A stretch of 64,000 nucleotides of DNA from JBJMLO01 sp045805265 (GCA_045805265.1 JBJMLO010000008.1:1-64000), one strand, 5' to 3'. Shown: positions 1 to 8,135, counted from the stretch's first letter. The notes: generated by a model from the sequence alone, not told the origin. Translations and numbers: made by a program.

Positions 1-144
1 GGCACGCCGGGCCTGGCGCCGGCTCAGTCCGGTCAGGGCGCTGAGCTGGTCCAACAGCCTCCCCTTCTCCCTCTTCGATGCCTTTCGATACCGCGTGGCC
101 ATCTCCGCGGTGACCGCTCTTCTCGCCTCCATCGACAGGCCCAC
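1..144 (-). CDS. Transposase/integrase N-terminus, cut by window edge
   Basis: This minus-strand reading frame runs off the left edge after 48 codons. From the internal Met at 132 it reads MEARRAVTAEMATRYRKASK and continues into a basic segment with LLDQLSALTGLSRRQARRA. That resembles the N-terminal helix-turn-helix of IS-encoded integrase-core transposases that begin with a 'MEA(R/K)..ARYRKASK.EKG.(I/L)LDEL..LTG' block (recalled family pattern). I chose GTG at 144 because GGGGAAGGGG lies about 7 bases upstream; ATG at 132 is the alternative. The catalytic DDE domain is outside the window, so activity cannot be judged. Confidence 0.6.
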   Translation of the reverse strand, partial: MGLSMEARRAVTAEMATRYRKASKREKGRLLDQLSALTGLSRRQARRA

Positions 145-189
145 GAACCGACCCCTTCCCCTGGTCTGCGGCAGGGGAAGGAGAGGTCA

Positions 190-237
190 CTTTCGCGGCC
201 ATGAACTCGTGAGGCAACGAATCGCTTTCGCGGCCAT
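190..237. repeat. Paired 13-bp direct repeats upstream of the transposase
   Basis: The 13-mer CTTTCGCGGCCAT occurs at 190-202 and again at 225-237, 35 bases apart. Read on the transposase strand it is ATGGCCGCGAAAG. Repeats of this kind sit in the terminal region of some integrase-type insertion sequences, so they may be transposase binding sites and place the IS end near 240. That assignment is inference, since the other end of the element is not in the window. I see no gene between 145 and 347. Confidence 0.5.
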
Positions 238-347
238 TTCGGGTGAGTCAACTCGCCTGCTTGACTTTCTCGGGGGGGTTCCCCGACAATCCGGCGGCCT
301 CTCGCTCGGAGGGGGCGCCGGGGGTGCCGGGAGGCAGGGGGGCTGGG

Positions 348-1532
348 ATGTCACGCCGACCATCGATCGCCGCTTCGACCATCGCCGTCAGCCTGCTGCT
401 TGCGGCCTGCGGTTCCGGAAATTCTCCGAACAACGCGAGCTCGGGTGCCTGCGACAAGGGGAAGATCGTCGTCGGGGAGGCTCGCGCCCAGACGGGTGAC
501 TTCGCGTTCTTCGACGTCGTCTCGATGAACGGGAACCAGCTCGCGATCGATCAGATCAACAAGTCCGGCGGCCTGCTCGGATGTCAGCTCTCGGTCGTCA
601 GCGGGGACACGAAGGGGGACCCGGCGCTGGGCGGCCGGGTCGCGAGCGACCTGATCAACAAGGGCGCGAGGATCATGTTCAGCCCGTCCGACTTCGACGT
701 CGGCATCGCGGCGGCGCAGGCCGGCGAGAAGGCGGGGCTCGTCGGGACCAGCGAGGCGTCCGCGGTGAACATGCCGGACGCCGTCGGCCCGCACTTCTTC
801 GCCGCCGGGATCACGGAGTCCGGCCTCGGGCTGGCCGAGGCCGACTTCGCGAACGAGAAGGGCTGGAAGCACGCGTACGTCGTGACCAACGAGCAGTTCA
901 GCTTCTTCACCAACATCGAGAAGTTCTTCAAGACAAAGTTCCAGGGCGACGTCGTGAAGCGCGACGTCGTGGCCGACACGCAGAGCGACTACTCGTCCGT
1001 GATCTCCAAGATCGCGGCGCAGAAGGACGCCGACGTCATCTTCCTGAACGACTACTTCCCCCACGTGGGGACGTTCATCAAGCAGCTGCGGGATGCCGGC
1101 ATCGAGACGCCGGTGCTCGGCAACAACTCGTACTCCTCGCTGGACTTCCCCGACGTGGTCGGCAAGACCCGCATGTCGCAGGTCTACTACGCCTCCCCCG
1201 TCTTCTGGGAGGGGAAGAACCTCGATCCGGACGTCGCCAAGGTCCTGGCCGCGTACAAGGCCAAGTTCGGGAAGGCGCCGGACAACAACAACTTCATGGA
1301 GGGCTACGACAGCGCGCTGCTCCTGCTCGACGGCGTCAAGAAGGCCGGCACGATGGACGCCGACGCGGTCGCGAAAGCGATCGACGAGGAGGCGAACGTC
1401 AAGCTGCCGGGCGCCACGCTCACCAGGTGGGTCGACCGCCACACCCAGCGGACCCTGGTCATCATCGGCTTCGACGACCAGGGCAACTTCATCCAGGTCA
1501 AGGCTCCCTTCGACCCGGAGGCGACCGGCTGA
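348..1532 (+). CDS. Branched-chain amino acid type ABC transporter, substrate-binding lipoprotein
   Basis: Extracellular receptor of a HAAT-family importer, 394 residues. The start at 348 is preferred because it gives a clean lipoprotein signal: arginines at 3-4, a hydrophobic core and a lipobox LLAAC with the lipidated Cys at 21. Longer in-frame starts upstream would bury this signal. The mature part has the type I periplasmic-binding fold typical of LivK-like proteins, with early segments such as GKIVVGEARAQTG and a NxLAIDQINKSGGLLG region. It is the first gene of a five-gene transporter operon; the ATPase gene starts immediately after its stop codon. The ligand (amino acid, amide or aromatic acid) cannot be read from sequence. 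Confidence 0.9.
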   Translation: MSRRPSIAASTIAVSLLLAACGSGNSPNNASSGACDKGKIVVGEARAQTGDFAFFDVVSMNGNQLAIDQINKSGGLLGCQLSVVSGDTKGDPALGGRVASDLINKGARIMFSPSDFDVGIAAAQAGEKAGLVGTSEASAVNMPDAVGPHFFAAGITESGLGLAEADFANEKGWKHAYVVTNEQFSFFTNIEKFFKTKFQGDVVKRDVVADTQSDYSSVISKIAAQKDADVIFLNDYFPHVGTFIKQLRDAGIETPVLGNNSYSSLDFPDVVGKTRMSQVYYASPVFWEGKNLDPDVAKVLAAYKAKFGKAPDNNNFMEGYDSALLLLDGVKKAGTMDADAVAKAIDEEANVKLPGATLTRWVDRHTQRTLVIIGFDDQGNFIQVKAPFDPEATG

Positions 1533-2303
1533 GTGGAGCTGCCGACGCCTGAGGGACGAACCGACGTCCGGCTGCAGGTTCGGGAGCTGAGCAAGAGCTT
1601 CGGGGGGGTACGAGCGCTCCGATCCGTGTCGTTGGACGTCGACCCGGGGGAGACGCTCGGTCTCATCGGGCCCAACGGCTCCGGCAAGACGACGCTGGTG
1701 AACTGTGTCTCGGGCGTGCTGGCGCCCAGCAGGGGCACGGTCGTGTTCGAGGGCAGTGACGTCACCCGATGGAGTCGGACGCGCCGGGCGCGCGCCGGGC
1801 TCGCCCGGACCTACCAGAGCCTGCGGCTGTTCCGGGGCCTCACCGTCGCGGAGAACGTCGAGTGCGGGCTCGTCAGGAGCACGCACGATCGGGCCTCGGA
1901 GCGACAGGCCCGTGTCGAGGCCATCCTCGACGAGCACGGCCTCGTGGAGCTGTCCGGCGTCCCGGTGGCGGACCTCTCCTATGGCCTGCAGCGCCGCGTC
2001 GAGATCGCCCGGACGCTCGTGTCGAATCCGCGCGCGCTGCTCCTGGACGAGCCCGCCGCGGGCCTGGCGGACGAGGAAACCGCGGCGCTCCGCGAGCTCC
2101 TGGTCGAGACCCGGGAACGGCTCGGGCTGAGCATCCTGATCATCGACCACGACGTCTCGTTCATCATGGCGATCAGCGATCGCGTGACCGTGCTCGACGA
2201 TGGGCGGGTGCTCTTCTCGGGATCGCCGCGGGAGGTCGCGCGCGATCCCGAGGTCATCACCGCCTACCTCGGCACCCCGCCGGCGGACACATCGGATGCT
2301 TGA
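1533..2303 (+). CDS. livG: HAAT-family ABC transporter ATP-binding protein (LivG-like)
   Basis: Cytoplasmic ATPase subunit, 256 residues, GTG start directly abutting the binding-protein stop. Walker A GPNGSGKT is at about 46-53, the signature region LSYGLQRR at 148-155, Walker B ALLLDEP at 168-174 and the switch His at 206 in IDHD. The LSYG signature and the IIDHD ending are typical of LivG rather than LivF. It overlaps the next ATPase gene by 8 bases, so the two are probably translationally coupled and form the heterodimeric ATPase of the importer. Confidence 0.92.
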   Translation: MELPTPEGRTDVRLQVRELSKSFGGVRALRSVSLDVDPGETLGLIGPNGSGKTTLVNCVSGVLAPSRGTVVFEGSDVTRWSRTRRARAGLARTYQSLRLFRGLTVAENVECGLVRSTHDRASERQARVEAILDEHGLVELSGVPVADLSYGLQRRVEIARTLVSNPRALLLDEPAAGLADEETAALRELLVETRERLGLSILIIDHDVSFIMAISDRVTVLDDGRVLFSGSPREVARDPEVITAYLGTPPADTSDA

Positions 2304-3039
2304 GGTCTCCGGACTCGTCGCGGGGTACGGGAAGGCCCGTGCCGTCGACCGGGTGTCCCTGAGCGTCTCGCAGGGCTCGGTGTTCGCGGTCATCGGCCCC
2401 AACGGGGCAGGAAAGACGACGCTGATGCGGGCGATCTGTGGCGACCTCCCGCTGTGGTCCGGCGACATCGAGCTGAACGGGGAATCGCTGAAGGGCCTCC
2501 GGAGTGACGAGCGAGCGACGCTCGGGATCACCCTGTGCCCCGAGGGCCGGCGGATCCTCTCGACGCTGTCGGTCGAGGAGAACCTCCGGCTCGGCGCCAC
2601 TCCCCTGGCCCGCCGCCAGACGCGCTCGGCGCGCAAGCGGGTCGTGCTGGACGGCCTGGAGCGGGCATACGAGCGCTTCCCGATCCTCCGGGACCGTCGG
2701 GCCGCCCCGGGTGGCGCCCTCTCCGGCGGACAGCAGCAGATGCTCGCAATCGCCCGAGCCCTGATGTCGAGCCCCAGCCTGCTCCTCCTCGACGAGCCCT
2801 CGCTCGGCCTCGCGCCGCTCGTCATCGAAGAGGTCTACGGCTTCCTGAAGACCCTGCGCGGCGAGGGGTTGACGCTGGTGCTCGTCGAGGAGTCCGCGGC
2901 GAGAGCCCTCCAGTTCGCGGATCGCGCGCTCGTCATGAAGAACGGCAGGACGCTCCTGGATGGGTCCGCCGACGAGGTGCGGGCCAACCCGCGTCTCGCC
3001 GAGGCGTTCCTCGGGGAGATCACGGAGGCGACCCTGTGA
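2296..3039 (+). CDS. livF: HAAT-family ABC transporter ATP-binding protein (LivF-like)
   Basis: Second ATPase, 247 residues. ATG at 2296 lies inside the end of livG and gives the usual LivF N-terminus (LEVSGLVAGYG). Walker A GPNGAGKT is at 34-41, LSGGQ at 142-146 and Walker B LLLLDEP at 162-168. The position after Walker B reads LVEES where LivF proteins usually have LVEQN, so the canonical switch His is absent as expected for this subunit. It overlaps the permease start (GTGA). Confidence 0.92.
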   Translation: MLEVSGLVAGYGKARAVDRVSLSVSQGSVFAVIGPNGAGKTTLMRAICGDLPLWSGDIELNGESLKGLRSDERATLGITLCPEGRRILSTLSVEENLRLGATPLARRQTRSARKRVVLDGLERAYERFPILRDRRAAPGGALSGGQQQMLAIARALMSSPSLLLLDEPSLGLAPLVIEEVYGFLKTLRGEGLTLVLVEESAARALQFADRALVMKNGRTLLDGSADEVRANPRLAEAFLGEITEATL

Positions 3040-3923
3040 CGGCCTTCCTCCAGCACGTGTTCGACGCGTTGAGCGCGGGCTCGACCTACGTGCTCCTCGC
3101 GCTCGGCATCACGCTGCTCTTCGGGGTGATGGGGCTGGTGAACTTCGCGTACGGCGACCTGATCGTGTGGAGCGGGTATCTGATGGCGCTCCTCGCGGGA
3201 TGGCACGTCAACGTCGTCGTGAGCGTCGTCGCGGTCGTCGCACTGGCCACCGTGCTGTCGGTCGCCATGGGTCAGACCGCGTTCCGGCCGTTCAGGAAGG
3301 CGCCCCCGCTCACGCTCCTGCTGACGTCGTTCGGCGTCTCGTTGGTCCTCCAGGCGGCGGTCCGGATGTTCTTCGGGGAGGGGTTCCGCACGGTCCCGAC
3401 CCCCACGTTCCTCGGGGACGCGGTGCGCCTCGGTGGCGTTCGCACGTCGGTGCTGGAGCTCGTGTCGCTCGGGACCGCGGCGGTCGTCGTCGTGGGGCTG
3501 TACGTGCTCCTCCAGCGCACGACGATCGGGCTCCAGATGCGGGCATACGCCGAGGACTCCGACGTCGCCGGGTTGATGGGTGTCCGCACCGAGCGGATCC
3601 TCATCGCCGCGTTCGCGGTGAGCGGCGTGATCGCCGGCATCGTCGCCATGCTGTGGTTCGCGAAGATCGGCACCGTCCAACCGAGCGGGGACCTCACGCC
3701 CACGATCAAGGCGTTCATCGCCATCGTCATAGGCGGCCTCGGCTCGGTGCGTGGAGCGGTGATCGGGGGGCTGCTGCTCGGGGCCTTCGAGAGCGCCCTC
3801 GCCGCCTATCTCTCACCCGGTCTGCTCCCGTACGCCGAGGCGTTCGCGTTCCTGCTCGTCATCCTCGTGCTCATCGCGCGGCCGCAGGGCGTCGCGGGCC
3901 GGACCCTCGAGCTGTCGCGATGA
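3036..3923 (+). CDS. livH: HAAT-family ABC transporter permease (LivH-like)
   Basis: Membrane permease of 295 residues with about eight hydrophobic segments. The N-terminal GSTYVLLALGITLLFGVMGL followed by NFAYGD is the LivH hallmark, and the C-terminal GGLGSVRGAVIGGLLLG is the conserved permease loop. GTG at 3036 overlaps the livF stop (GTGA), which fixes the start. It pairs with the LivM-like subunit that follows. Confidence 0.92.
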   Translation: MTAFLQHVFDALSAGSTYVLLALGITLLFGVMGLVNFAYGDLIVWSGYLMALLAGWHVNVVVSVVAVVALATVLSVAMGQTAFRPFRKAPPLTLLLTSFGVSLVLQAAVRMFFGEGFRTVPTPTFLGDAVRLGGVRTSVLELVSLGTAAVVVVGLYVLLQRTTIGLQMRAYAEDSDVAGLMGVRTERILIAAFAVSGVIAGIVAMLWFAKIGTVQPSGDLTPTIKAFIAIVIGGLGSVRGAVIGGLLLGAFESALAAYLSPGLLPYAEAFAFLLVILVLIARPQGVAGRTLELSR

Positions 3924-5065
3924 TCGGCTTCCGCTTCACGCGCGAACGGGGCCTGCAGCGCCGGGGGACGCTCGGCGCCGTGCTCGGGGCGACGGCGGTG
4001 GCCGGGCTCGTGGGGCTCCTCGCGTGGGGCTACCTCGGCGTGTTCGGCGGGTCGAACTATGACCTGGTCATCACCTTCGGGGTGAACGCCGTGCTGGTCG
4101 TGGGCCTGCAGGTCCTCGTGGGCAACACGGGCATCATGTCGTTCGGACAGATGGCGTTCGTCGCGCTCGGGGCGTACACGGCGGGCATCCTGTCGACGTC
4201 TCCGGCGATCAAGGCCAGCGTGCTCCCGCAGCTCCCGGGGCTGCTGCGGGACCACACGGTGCCGATCGTCCCGACCCTCCTCCTCGCCGGGACGGTCGCG
4301 GCGGTGGTCGCCCTGTTCATCGGGCCCATCCTCATGCGCCTGACCGGGATCGCGGCCGGCATCACGAGCTTCGCCTTCCTGGTGATCGTCAACGACTTCC
4401 TCCGGCACGCACAGAACTTCACCAGGGGGAACGAGACGTTCTTCGGGGTGCCGCAGTCCGCGAAACTGCCGGTCGTGTTCGGTTCGCTGACCGCCGCCGT
4501 GGCGCTCGCGGCGGCGATCAAGTGGTCGCGGGTGGGGCTGCAGGCGCGGGCGGTTCGGGAGGACCCGCTCGCCGCCGAGACGGCCGGCATCAAGATCATC
4601 ACGTCTCGCGTGTGGCCTTGGGTGGGGTCGGCGTTCATCTCCGGAGTCGGTGGGGCCTTGCTCGCGTATCAGCTGACCGCGTTCTCGCCGAACTCCTTCT
4701 ACCTGAACCAGACGATCCCGATCGTGGTGATGGTGGTCCTGGGCGGGGCCAACAGCGTCACCGGGGCCGTGGTCGGCGCCACCCTGCTGACCGCCTGGCA
4801 GGAGTTCGTGCGGAACATCGAGAACGGGAATCTCGGCCCGCTCCACTTCCCCGCCGTCAACGGCATCGCCGAGCTGTCCCTCGGCGTCGGGCTCATCCTG
4901 CTGCTGCTGGCGCGCCCCGAGGGGGTCATGAGCGCGTGGGAGCCGCAGTTCCTCGCCCGCCGGCGGAAGCGCGGTGCGCCGGCCGAACCCGCAGTCGCCG
5001 AGGCCGCGACATCCGATGCGGAATCCCGGTCGGGAGCTTCAGCCGAGGAGGGGAACGAGCCATGA
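3920..5065 (+). CDS. livM: HAAT-family ABC transporter permease (LivM-like)
   Basis: Second permease, 381 residues, ATG overlapping the livH stop by 4 bases. It contains the LivM block QVLVGNTGIMSFGQMAFVALGAYTAG at about 62-87 and the C-terminal GGANSVTGAVVGATLL loop. After the last membrane segment there is an extended hydrophilic tail of about 45 residues rich in Arg, Ala and Glu, longer than in typical LivM proteins; its role is unknown. It overlaps the hydrolase gene by 4 bases. Confidence 0.92.
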   Translation: MIGFRFTRERGLQRRGTLGAVLGATAVAGLVGLLAWGYLGVFGGSNYDLVITFGVNAVLVVGLQVLVGNTGIMSFGQMAFVALGAYTAGILSTSPAIKASVLPQLPGLLRDHTVPIVPTLLLAGTVAAVVALFIGPILMRLTGIAAGITSFAFLVIVNDFLRHAQNFTRGNETFFGVPQSAKLPVVFGSLTAAVALAAAIKWSRVGLQARAVREDPLAAETAGIKIITSRVWPWVGSAFISGVGGALLAYQLTAFSPNSFYLNQTIPIVVMVVLGGANSVTGAVVGATLLTAWQEFVRNIENGNLGPLHFPAVNGIAELSLGVGLILLLLARPEGVMSAWEPQFLARRRKRGAPAEPAVAEAATSDAESRSGASAEEGNEP

Positions 5066-5859
5066 CCGGTCACTACGAGGAGCGAGGGTCCGGGCCCGCG
5101 ATCGTGTTCATGCACGGAGCGGTGATGGACCGGACGATGTTCGATGCGCAGCTCGCGGACCTGTCCGACGAGTTCCGGGTGATCGCGGTGAACCACCGCG
5201 CGCGGACGGAGCGCTGGCAGGGACCGTACGACCTGTGGGACCTCGCGGACGACCTGAAGGCGTTCCTGGACGAACTCGGGGTGGAACGGGCGGTCGTCGC
5301 GGGCATGTCGATGGGTGGGTACGCGGCGTTGCGGTTCGCGTTGCGCTACCCGGAGCGGACCCGGGGGATCGTCATGATCGCCAGCACCGCGCTCCCGAAC
5401 ACCCCGCAGGAGCAGGTTGACTTCGCGAAGGAGTTCGAGAAGGTGAAGGACGCGCCGACCGTGCCGCGGGAGTGGGCGGCGTGGGTCGCCTCGGTCGTGT
5501 TCGGCGAGACCACCACGAGGCAGCAGCCCGAGCTCGTGGAGTCATGGATCGAGCACTGGATGCGCTACTCGGGCCCCTCGCTCGTGGAGGAAGCCAACTG
5601 CTGGCTGGTGCGCGAGGACCTCACCGACCGTCTGCCGGAGATCGAGGTGCCGGCCCTGATCCTCCACGGAGCCGAGGACGTGGCGATCCCGATCGAGCGG
5701 GCCGCACCGATGGAGCACCAGCTGCCCGACGCCAGGATGGTCGTCGTCGAAGGGGCGGGCCACACGGTCAACGTCGAGGCGGCCCGAGAGGTCAACGACC
5801 GGATCCGGTCGTTCCTGCGGGAGGTCGACAGCGACGAGACCATGCCAGGGAAGCATTGA
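5062..5859 (+). CDS. Alpha/beta hydrolase in the transporter operon
   Basis: Cytoplasmic alpha/beta-hydrolase fold enzyme of 265 residues without signal peptide. The nucleophile elbow is GMSMGG with Ser83, the acid is likely the Asp in LILHGAEDVAIP and the base the His in GAGHTVNVEA; the oxyanion segment is FMHGAVMD near residue 20. ATG at 5062 overlaps livM by 4 bases, so it belongs to the transporter operon and probably acts on the imported compound (an ester, lactone or C-C bond). The substrate cannot be deduced. A carboxylesterase or enol-lactonase role is equally possible. Confidence 0.85.
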   Translation: MTGHYEERGSGPAIVFMHGAVMDRTMFDAQLADLSDEFRVIAVNHRARTERWQGPYDLWDLADDLKAFLDELGVERAVVAGMSMGGYAALRFALRYPERTRGIVMIASTALPNTPQEQVDFAKEFEKVKDAPTVPREWAAWVASVVFGETTTRQQPELVESWIEHWMRYSGPSLVEEANCWLVREDLTDRLPEIEVPALILHGAEDVAIPIERAAPMEHQLPDARMVVVEGAGHTVNVEAAREVNDRIRSFLREVDSDETMPGKH

Positions 5860-5870
5860 CCAGAATCCTG

Positions 5871-5876
5871 TACACT
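5871..5876 (+). promoter_or_regulatory. Putative -10 element of the first toxin-antitoxin operon
   Basis: TACACT lies 8 bases before the ATG of the antitoxin gene, so transcription would start at or next to the start codon (leaderless mRNA). No Shine-Dalgarno sequence is visible. TTGACC at 5856 is only 9 bases from the hexamer and is not a -35. Confidence 0.5.
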
Positions 5877-5884
5877 CGCAACCC

Positions 5885-6157
5885 ATGGCCAAGACGGTCC
5901 CGTTCACCGAAGCCCGCTCCAAGCTGAGCGAACTGCTCGACGAGCTCGAGCGCAGGCACGAGCACGTCGTCATCACTCGCAATGGCCGGCCAGCCGCGGT
6001 CTTGATCCCGGCTGCGGAGCTCGAGGCGATCGAAGAGACGCTGGAGATCCTCCAGGACGAGGACCTCCTGCACGCGCTCCGCGAGAGTGAGGAAGACGTC
6101 AGGGCAGGGCGGCTCAGCACCCTCTCCGAGGTGAGGCGAGAGCTCGGTCTTGGCTGA
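5885..6157 (+). CDS. Phd/YefM-family antitoxin
   Basis: Antitoxin of 90 residues. The N-terminal part (VPFTEARSKLSELLDELE...VVITRNGRPAAVLI, residues 5-41) is the Phd/YefM DNA-binding domain, and the acidic C-terminal half is expected to wrap around the toxin. It would neutralise the RelE/ParE-like toxin encoded next and autorepress the operon. The two genes overlap by 8 bases. Confidence 0.88.
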   Translation: MAKTVPFTEARSKLSELLDELERRHEHVVITRNGRPAAVLIPAAELEAIEETLEILQDEDLLHALRESEEDVRAGRLSTLSEVRRELGLG

Positions 6158-6440
6158 TCTCGTCCTCACTCGGAGGGCAAAGGAGGATCTGAAAGCGCTC
6201 CCGCGGCTCGTGCTGGAAGCGGTCGCCCAGACCTTGACTCTCTTGGAAGCCGAGCCTGAAACCCTCGGCAAGGAACTTCGAGGCCGGCTCCGCGGATTGT
6301 GGTCATGCCGCGTGGGCAGCTACCGAATCCTTTACACGATCGAAGGACGCAGGGCACGGACTCGTGTCGTCGTTTGGGCCATCAGGCACCGAGGGATCGC
6401 ATATCCCAAACGACGTGGCAGCTCGGGGCCCTCTGTCTGA
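6150..6440 (+). CDS. RelE/ParE-family toxin
   Basis: Toxin of 96 residues with a TTG start inside the end of the antitoxin gene. The pattern ADLVLTRRAKEDLKALP...LRGLWSCRVGSYRILYTIE matches RelE/ParE toxins, which usually read 'LxGLWSyRvGdYRiiY'. RelE-type members cleave ribosome-bound mRNA and ParE-type poison gyrase; sequence alone does not separate these here. The conserved RVGSYRILY core is intact, so the module looks functional. The 110 bases downstream hold no gene. Confidence 0.85.
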   Translation: MADLVLTRRAKEDLKALPRLVLEAVAQTLTLLEAEPETLGKELRGRLRGLWSCRVGSYRILYTIEGRRARTRVVVWAIRHRGIAYPKRRGSSGPSV

Positions 6441-6538
6441 GGACGATTTGGGCGGCCAACCCCCGACCCGGTGGTGCGCTGAGCATCCGAGTCGATGTCC
6501 TGCCAGGTCCTCGGGGGGGGGAGCGACACAACATGGTG

Positions 6539-6544
6539 TATCTT
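6539..6544 (+). promoter_or_regulatory. Putative -10 element of the vapBC-type operon
   Basis: TATCTT ends 6 bases before the ATG at 6551, the same leaderless arrangement as at 5871, 16874, 20096 and 26246. Confidence 0.4.
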
Positions 6545-6550
6545 GACGCC

Positions 6551-6811
6551 ATGGGACGCACACAGATCTACCTGGGCCGGGAGGAGCTGGGCCTTCTCGA
6601 CCGTGCCGCCGCGGAGACCGGGGCATCGCGGTCCGAGTTGATCCGTCGCGCGATCCGAAGGACATTCGGCGAGCAGTCGCAGGAGGACCGACTGGAGGCC
6701 CTCCGCCAGAGCGCGGGGAGCTGGAAGCGAAGGCGCTTCAACGGATCGAAGTACGCGGACGCCCTGCGCGGTGACCTGAACGAGCGGCTTCGGCGCGTCG
6801 GTCTCGAGTGA
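6551..6811 (+). CDS. vapB: Ribbon-helix-helix (VapB/CopG-type) antitoxin
   Basis: Antitoxin of 86 residues. The first 45 residues (RTQIYLGREELGLLDRAAAETGASRSELIRRAI) form a ribbon-helix-helix DNA-binding domain; the rest is charged and likely binds the PIN toxin. ATG at 6551 gives the usual MGRTQIYL start; ATG at 6533 with a G-rich stretch upstream is an alternative. It overlaps the toxin gene by 4 bases. Confidence 0.82.
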   Translation: MGRTQIYLGREELGLLDRAAAETGASRSELIRRAIRRTFGEQSQEDRLEALRQSAGSWKRRRFNGSKYADALRGDLNERLRRVGLE

Positions 6812-7185
6812 AGCTCGTCGACACCACGATCGCGGTGGACCACCTCCGGGGCGCGCCTGCAGCGACGAACCTGCTCGCCGAATCGATCTCCGAAGGTGAG
6901 ACGCTCGTGGCCAGTGAGATCACGCGGTTCGAGCTGCTCGCCGGCGTCCGGAGATCCGAGCTCGCAGCACTGGAGGCTTTCTTCTCCTCGCTGGCATGGG
7001 CACCGATCGACGAGGAGATCAGCAGGGTTGCCGGCACGCTGGCACAACGCCTCCGTCGCAGCCACGGTGGCATCGACGATGCCGACTACTTGATCGCCGC
7101 GACCGCGATGGTCCTCGAAGCGGACCTGCTCACCACGAACGTTCGGCATTTCCCCATGATCAAGGGGCTGCGGGCACCGTACTGA
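6808..7185 (+). CDS. vapC: PIN-domain ribonuclease toxin (VapC)
   Basis: PIN-domain protein of 125 residues. The acidic metal-binding residues are present: Asp5 in LVDTTIAVD, Glu42 in ITRFELL and Asp93 in DDADYLIAATA; the C-terminal TTNVRHF corresponds to the fourth conserved region. VapC toxins are Mg-dependent RNases, often against tRNA or rRNA. GTG at 6808 overlaps the antitoxin stop (GTGA), as is usual for vapBC pairs. Confidence 0.88.
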   Translation: MKLVDTTIAVDHLRGAPAATNLLAESISEGETLVASEITRFELLAGVRRSELAALEAFFSSLAWAPIDEEISRVAGTLAQRLRRSHGGIDDADYLIAATAMVLEADLLTTNVRHFPMIKGLRAPY

Positions 7186-7209
7186 GCGCATTTGGATGGC
7201 GGTGGCACG

Positions 7210-7440
7210 ATGATTGCCGCGATGCCCACGTGCCGTCAGTACTCTGCCCCCCTCCCGGAGGGCGCCCGGTTCTGCCCGATCTGCGCCGCGCCGGTCGTGC
7301 GGGAGCCGGCCGCTCGGGAGCGAAAGCTGGCGACCGTGCTCTTTGCGGACCTGGTCGGGTCGACGGCGCTCGGCGGTTCCCTGGACCCGGAGCAGACCCG
7401 GGACATGCTGGATCGCTTCTACGACGCGATGGCCGCGATC
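7210..7440 (+). pseudogene. Truncated class III adenylate/guanylate cyclase
   Basis: The 5' end of a cyclase gene. It has a zinc-ribbon-like start (MPTCRQYSAPLPEGARFCPICAAP) followed by RKLATVLFADLVGSTAL and DRFYDAMAA, the standard opening of class III nucleotidyl cyclase domains; FADL carries the first metal Asp. Similarity stops at about 7437 and the frame continues into unrelated sequence that encodes the opposite-strand gene. The first zinc knuckle is also damaged (CRQY where CxxC is usual). The 3' portion is not found in the window, so this is a remnant at the left boundary of the inserted cassette. Confidence 0.75.
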
Positions 7441-8066
7441 TGTTCTGCGAGTGCCATCATTTCGGCAATCGAAGGTGCCTCGACCACCAGCAGATTTGAT
7501 CGGTCCAGGTCAAACGAGAAGCCGCATCCCGTCGATCCCACCGGTCGCACTAGCGCTTCAGCCAAGCGGCGGTCGGCAGCGAAGAAGACAACGGGTCGGT
7601 CCGCCCAGGCGCGCGATCCGACATGACCTCGACAACTGGCAGCCGGGTAGCAGCCGATCGAGGCAAGGCTATGCGCGAGGCCGGCAACCCCGATCTCGAG
7701 GCCCGCCAGTGGGGGGATGTCCCCAATCGACTCGGGAGTGAGCCTCGGCGGAGCAAGCGGCTTGACGCGGTCAGGCAGAGCCTCCCAGTCACAAGACTCG
7801 ATCGCCCCAGCTACCGCGTCGAAATCCTCGACCGAATCCGTGAGGGACGAACAGAGTTCGGCGAGGCTGTGTTCTTCGGCTAGCAAAGCGGCGAGGTCAG
7901 CGCCTCCTAGAGGCGAGATCTGCCAGGCGTCTCGGAAGAAGCCGAGGGCCCCACCCCTTAGGGTCGCAGCGTCGGGAGTCCAGAACGTGGCTTCCGGCGG
8001 CAAATCCGGATCGACGTCAAAGTCGTTCCTAGGGATCACCTCGATTCCCCGGGCCCAGGCCCGCAC
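7419..8066 (-). CDS. Hypothetical protein of the inserted cassette, possible fused C-terminus
   Basis: 215 residues, GTG start at 8066, divergent from the ParB-like gene 69 bases away. I do not recognise the family. No signal peptide or membrane segment is visible; there is an acidic N-terminal half (DFDVDPDLPPEATFWTPD) and a segment WADRPVVFFAADRRLAEALVR near 155-175. The last five or so codons and the stop are read from the antisense of the truncated cyclase gene, so the natural C-terminus may have been lost or replaced on insertion. Codon use is less GC-biased than in the chromosomal neighbours. Confidence 0.6.
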   Translation of the reverse strand: MRAWARGIEVIPRNDFDVDPDLPPEATFWTPDAATLRGGALGFFRDAWQISPLGGADLAALLAEEHSLAELCSSLTDSVEDFDAVAGAIESCDWEALPDRVKPLAPPRLTPESIGDIPPLAGLEIGVAGLAHSLASIGCYPAASCRGHVGSRAWADRPVVFFAADRRLAEALVRPVGSTGCGFSFDLDRSNLLVVEAPSIAEMMALAEQIAAIAS

Positions 8067-8135
8067 CTAGCCTGCACCAGCTGCCTGCGAGGACCAGATC
8101 CTCGTCGCCAGCCTTCTCGTGAGGGAGAATGAGGC

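Noticed and set aside
351..2825. Minus-strand frame of 824 codons opposite the transporter genes
   Set aside because: Antisense to the binding protein and both ATPases; low-complexity translation and no start signals.
5856..5861. TTGACC as -35 box for the antitoxin promoter
   Set aside because: Only 9 bases from the TACACT hexamer, too close for a sigma70-type promoter, and it overlaps the end of the hydrolase gene.
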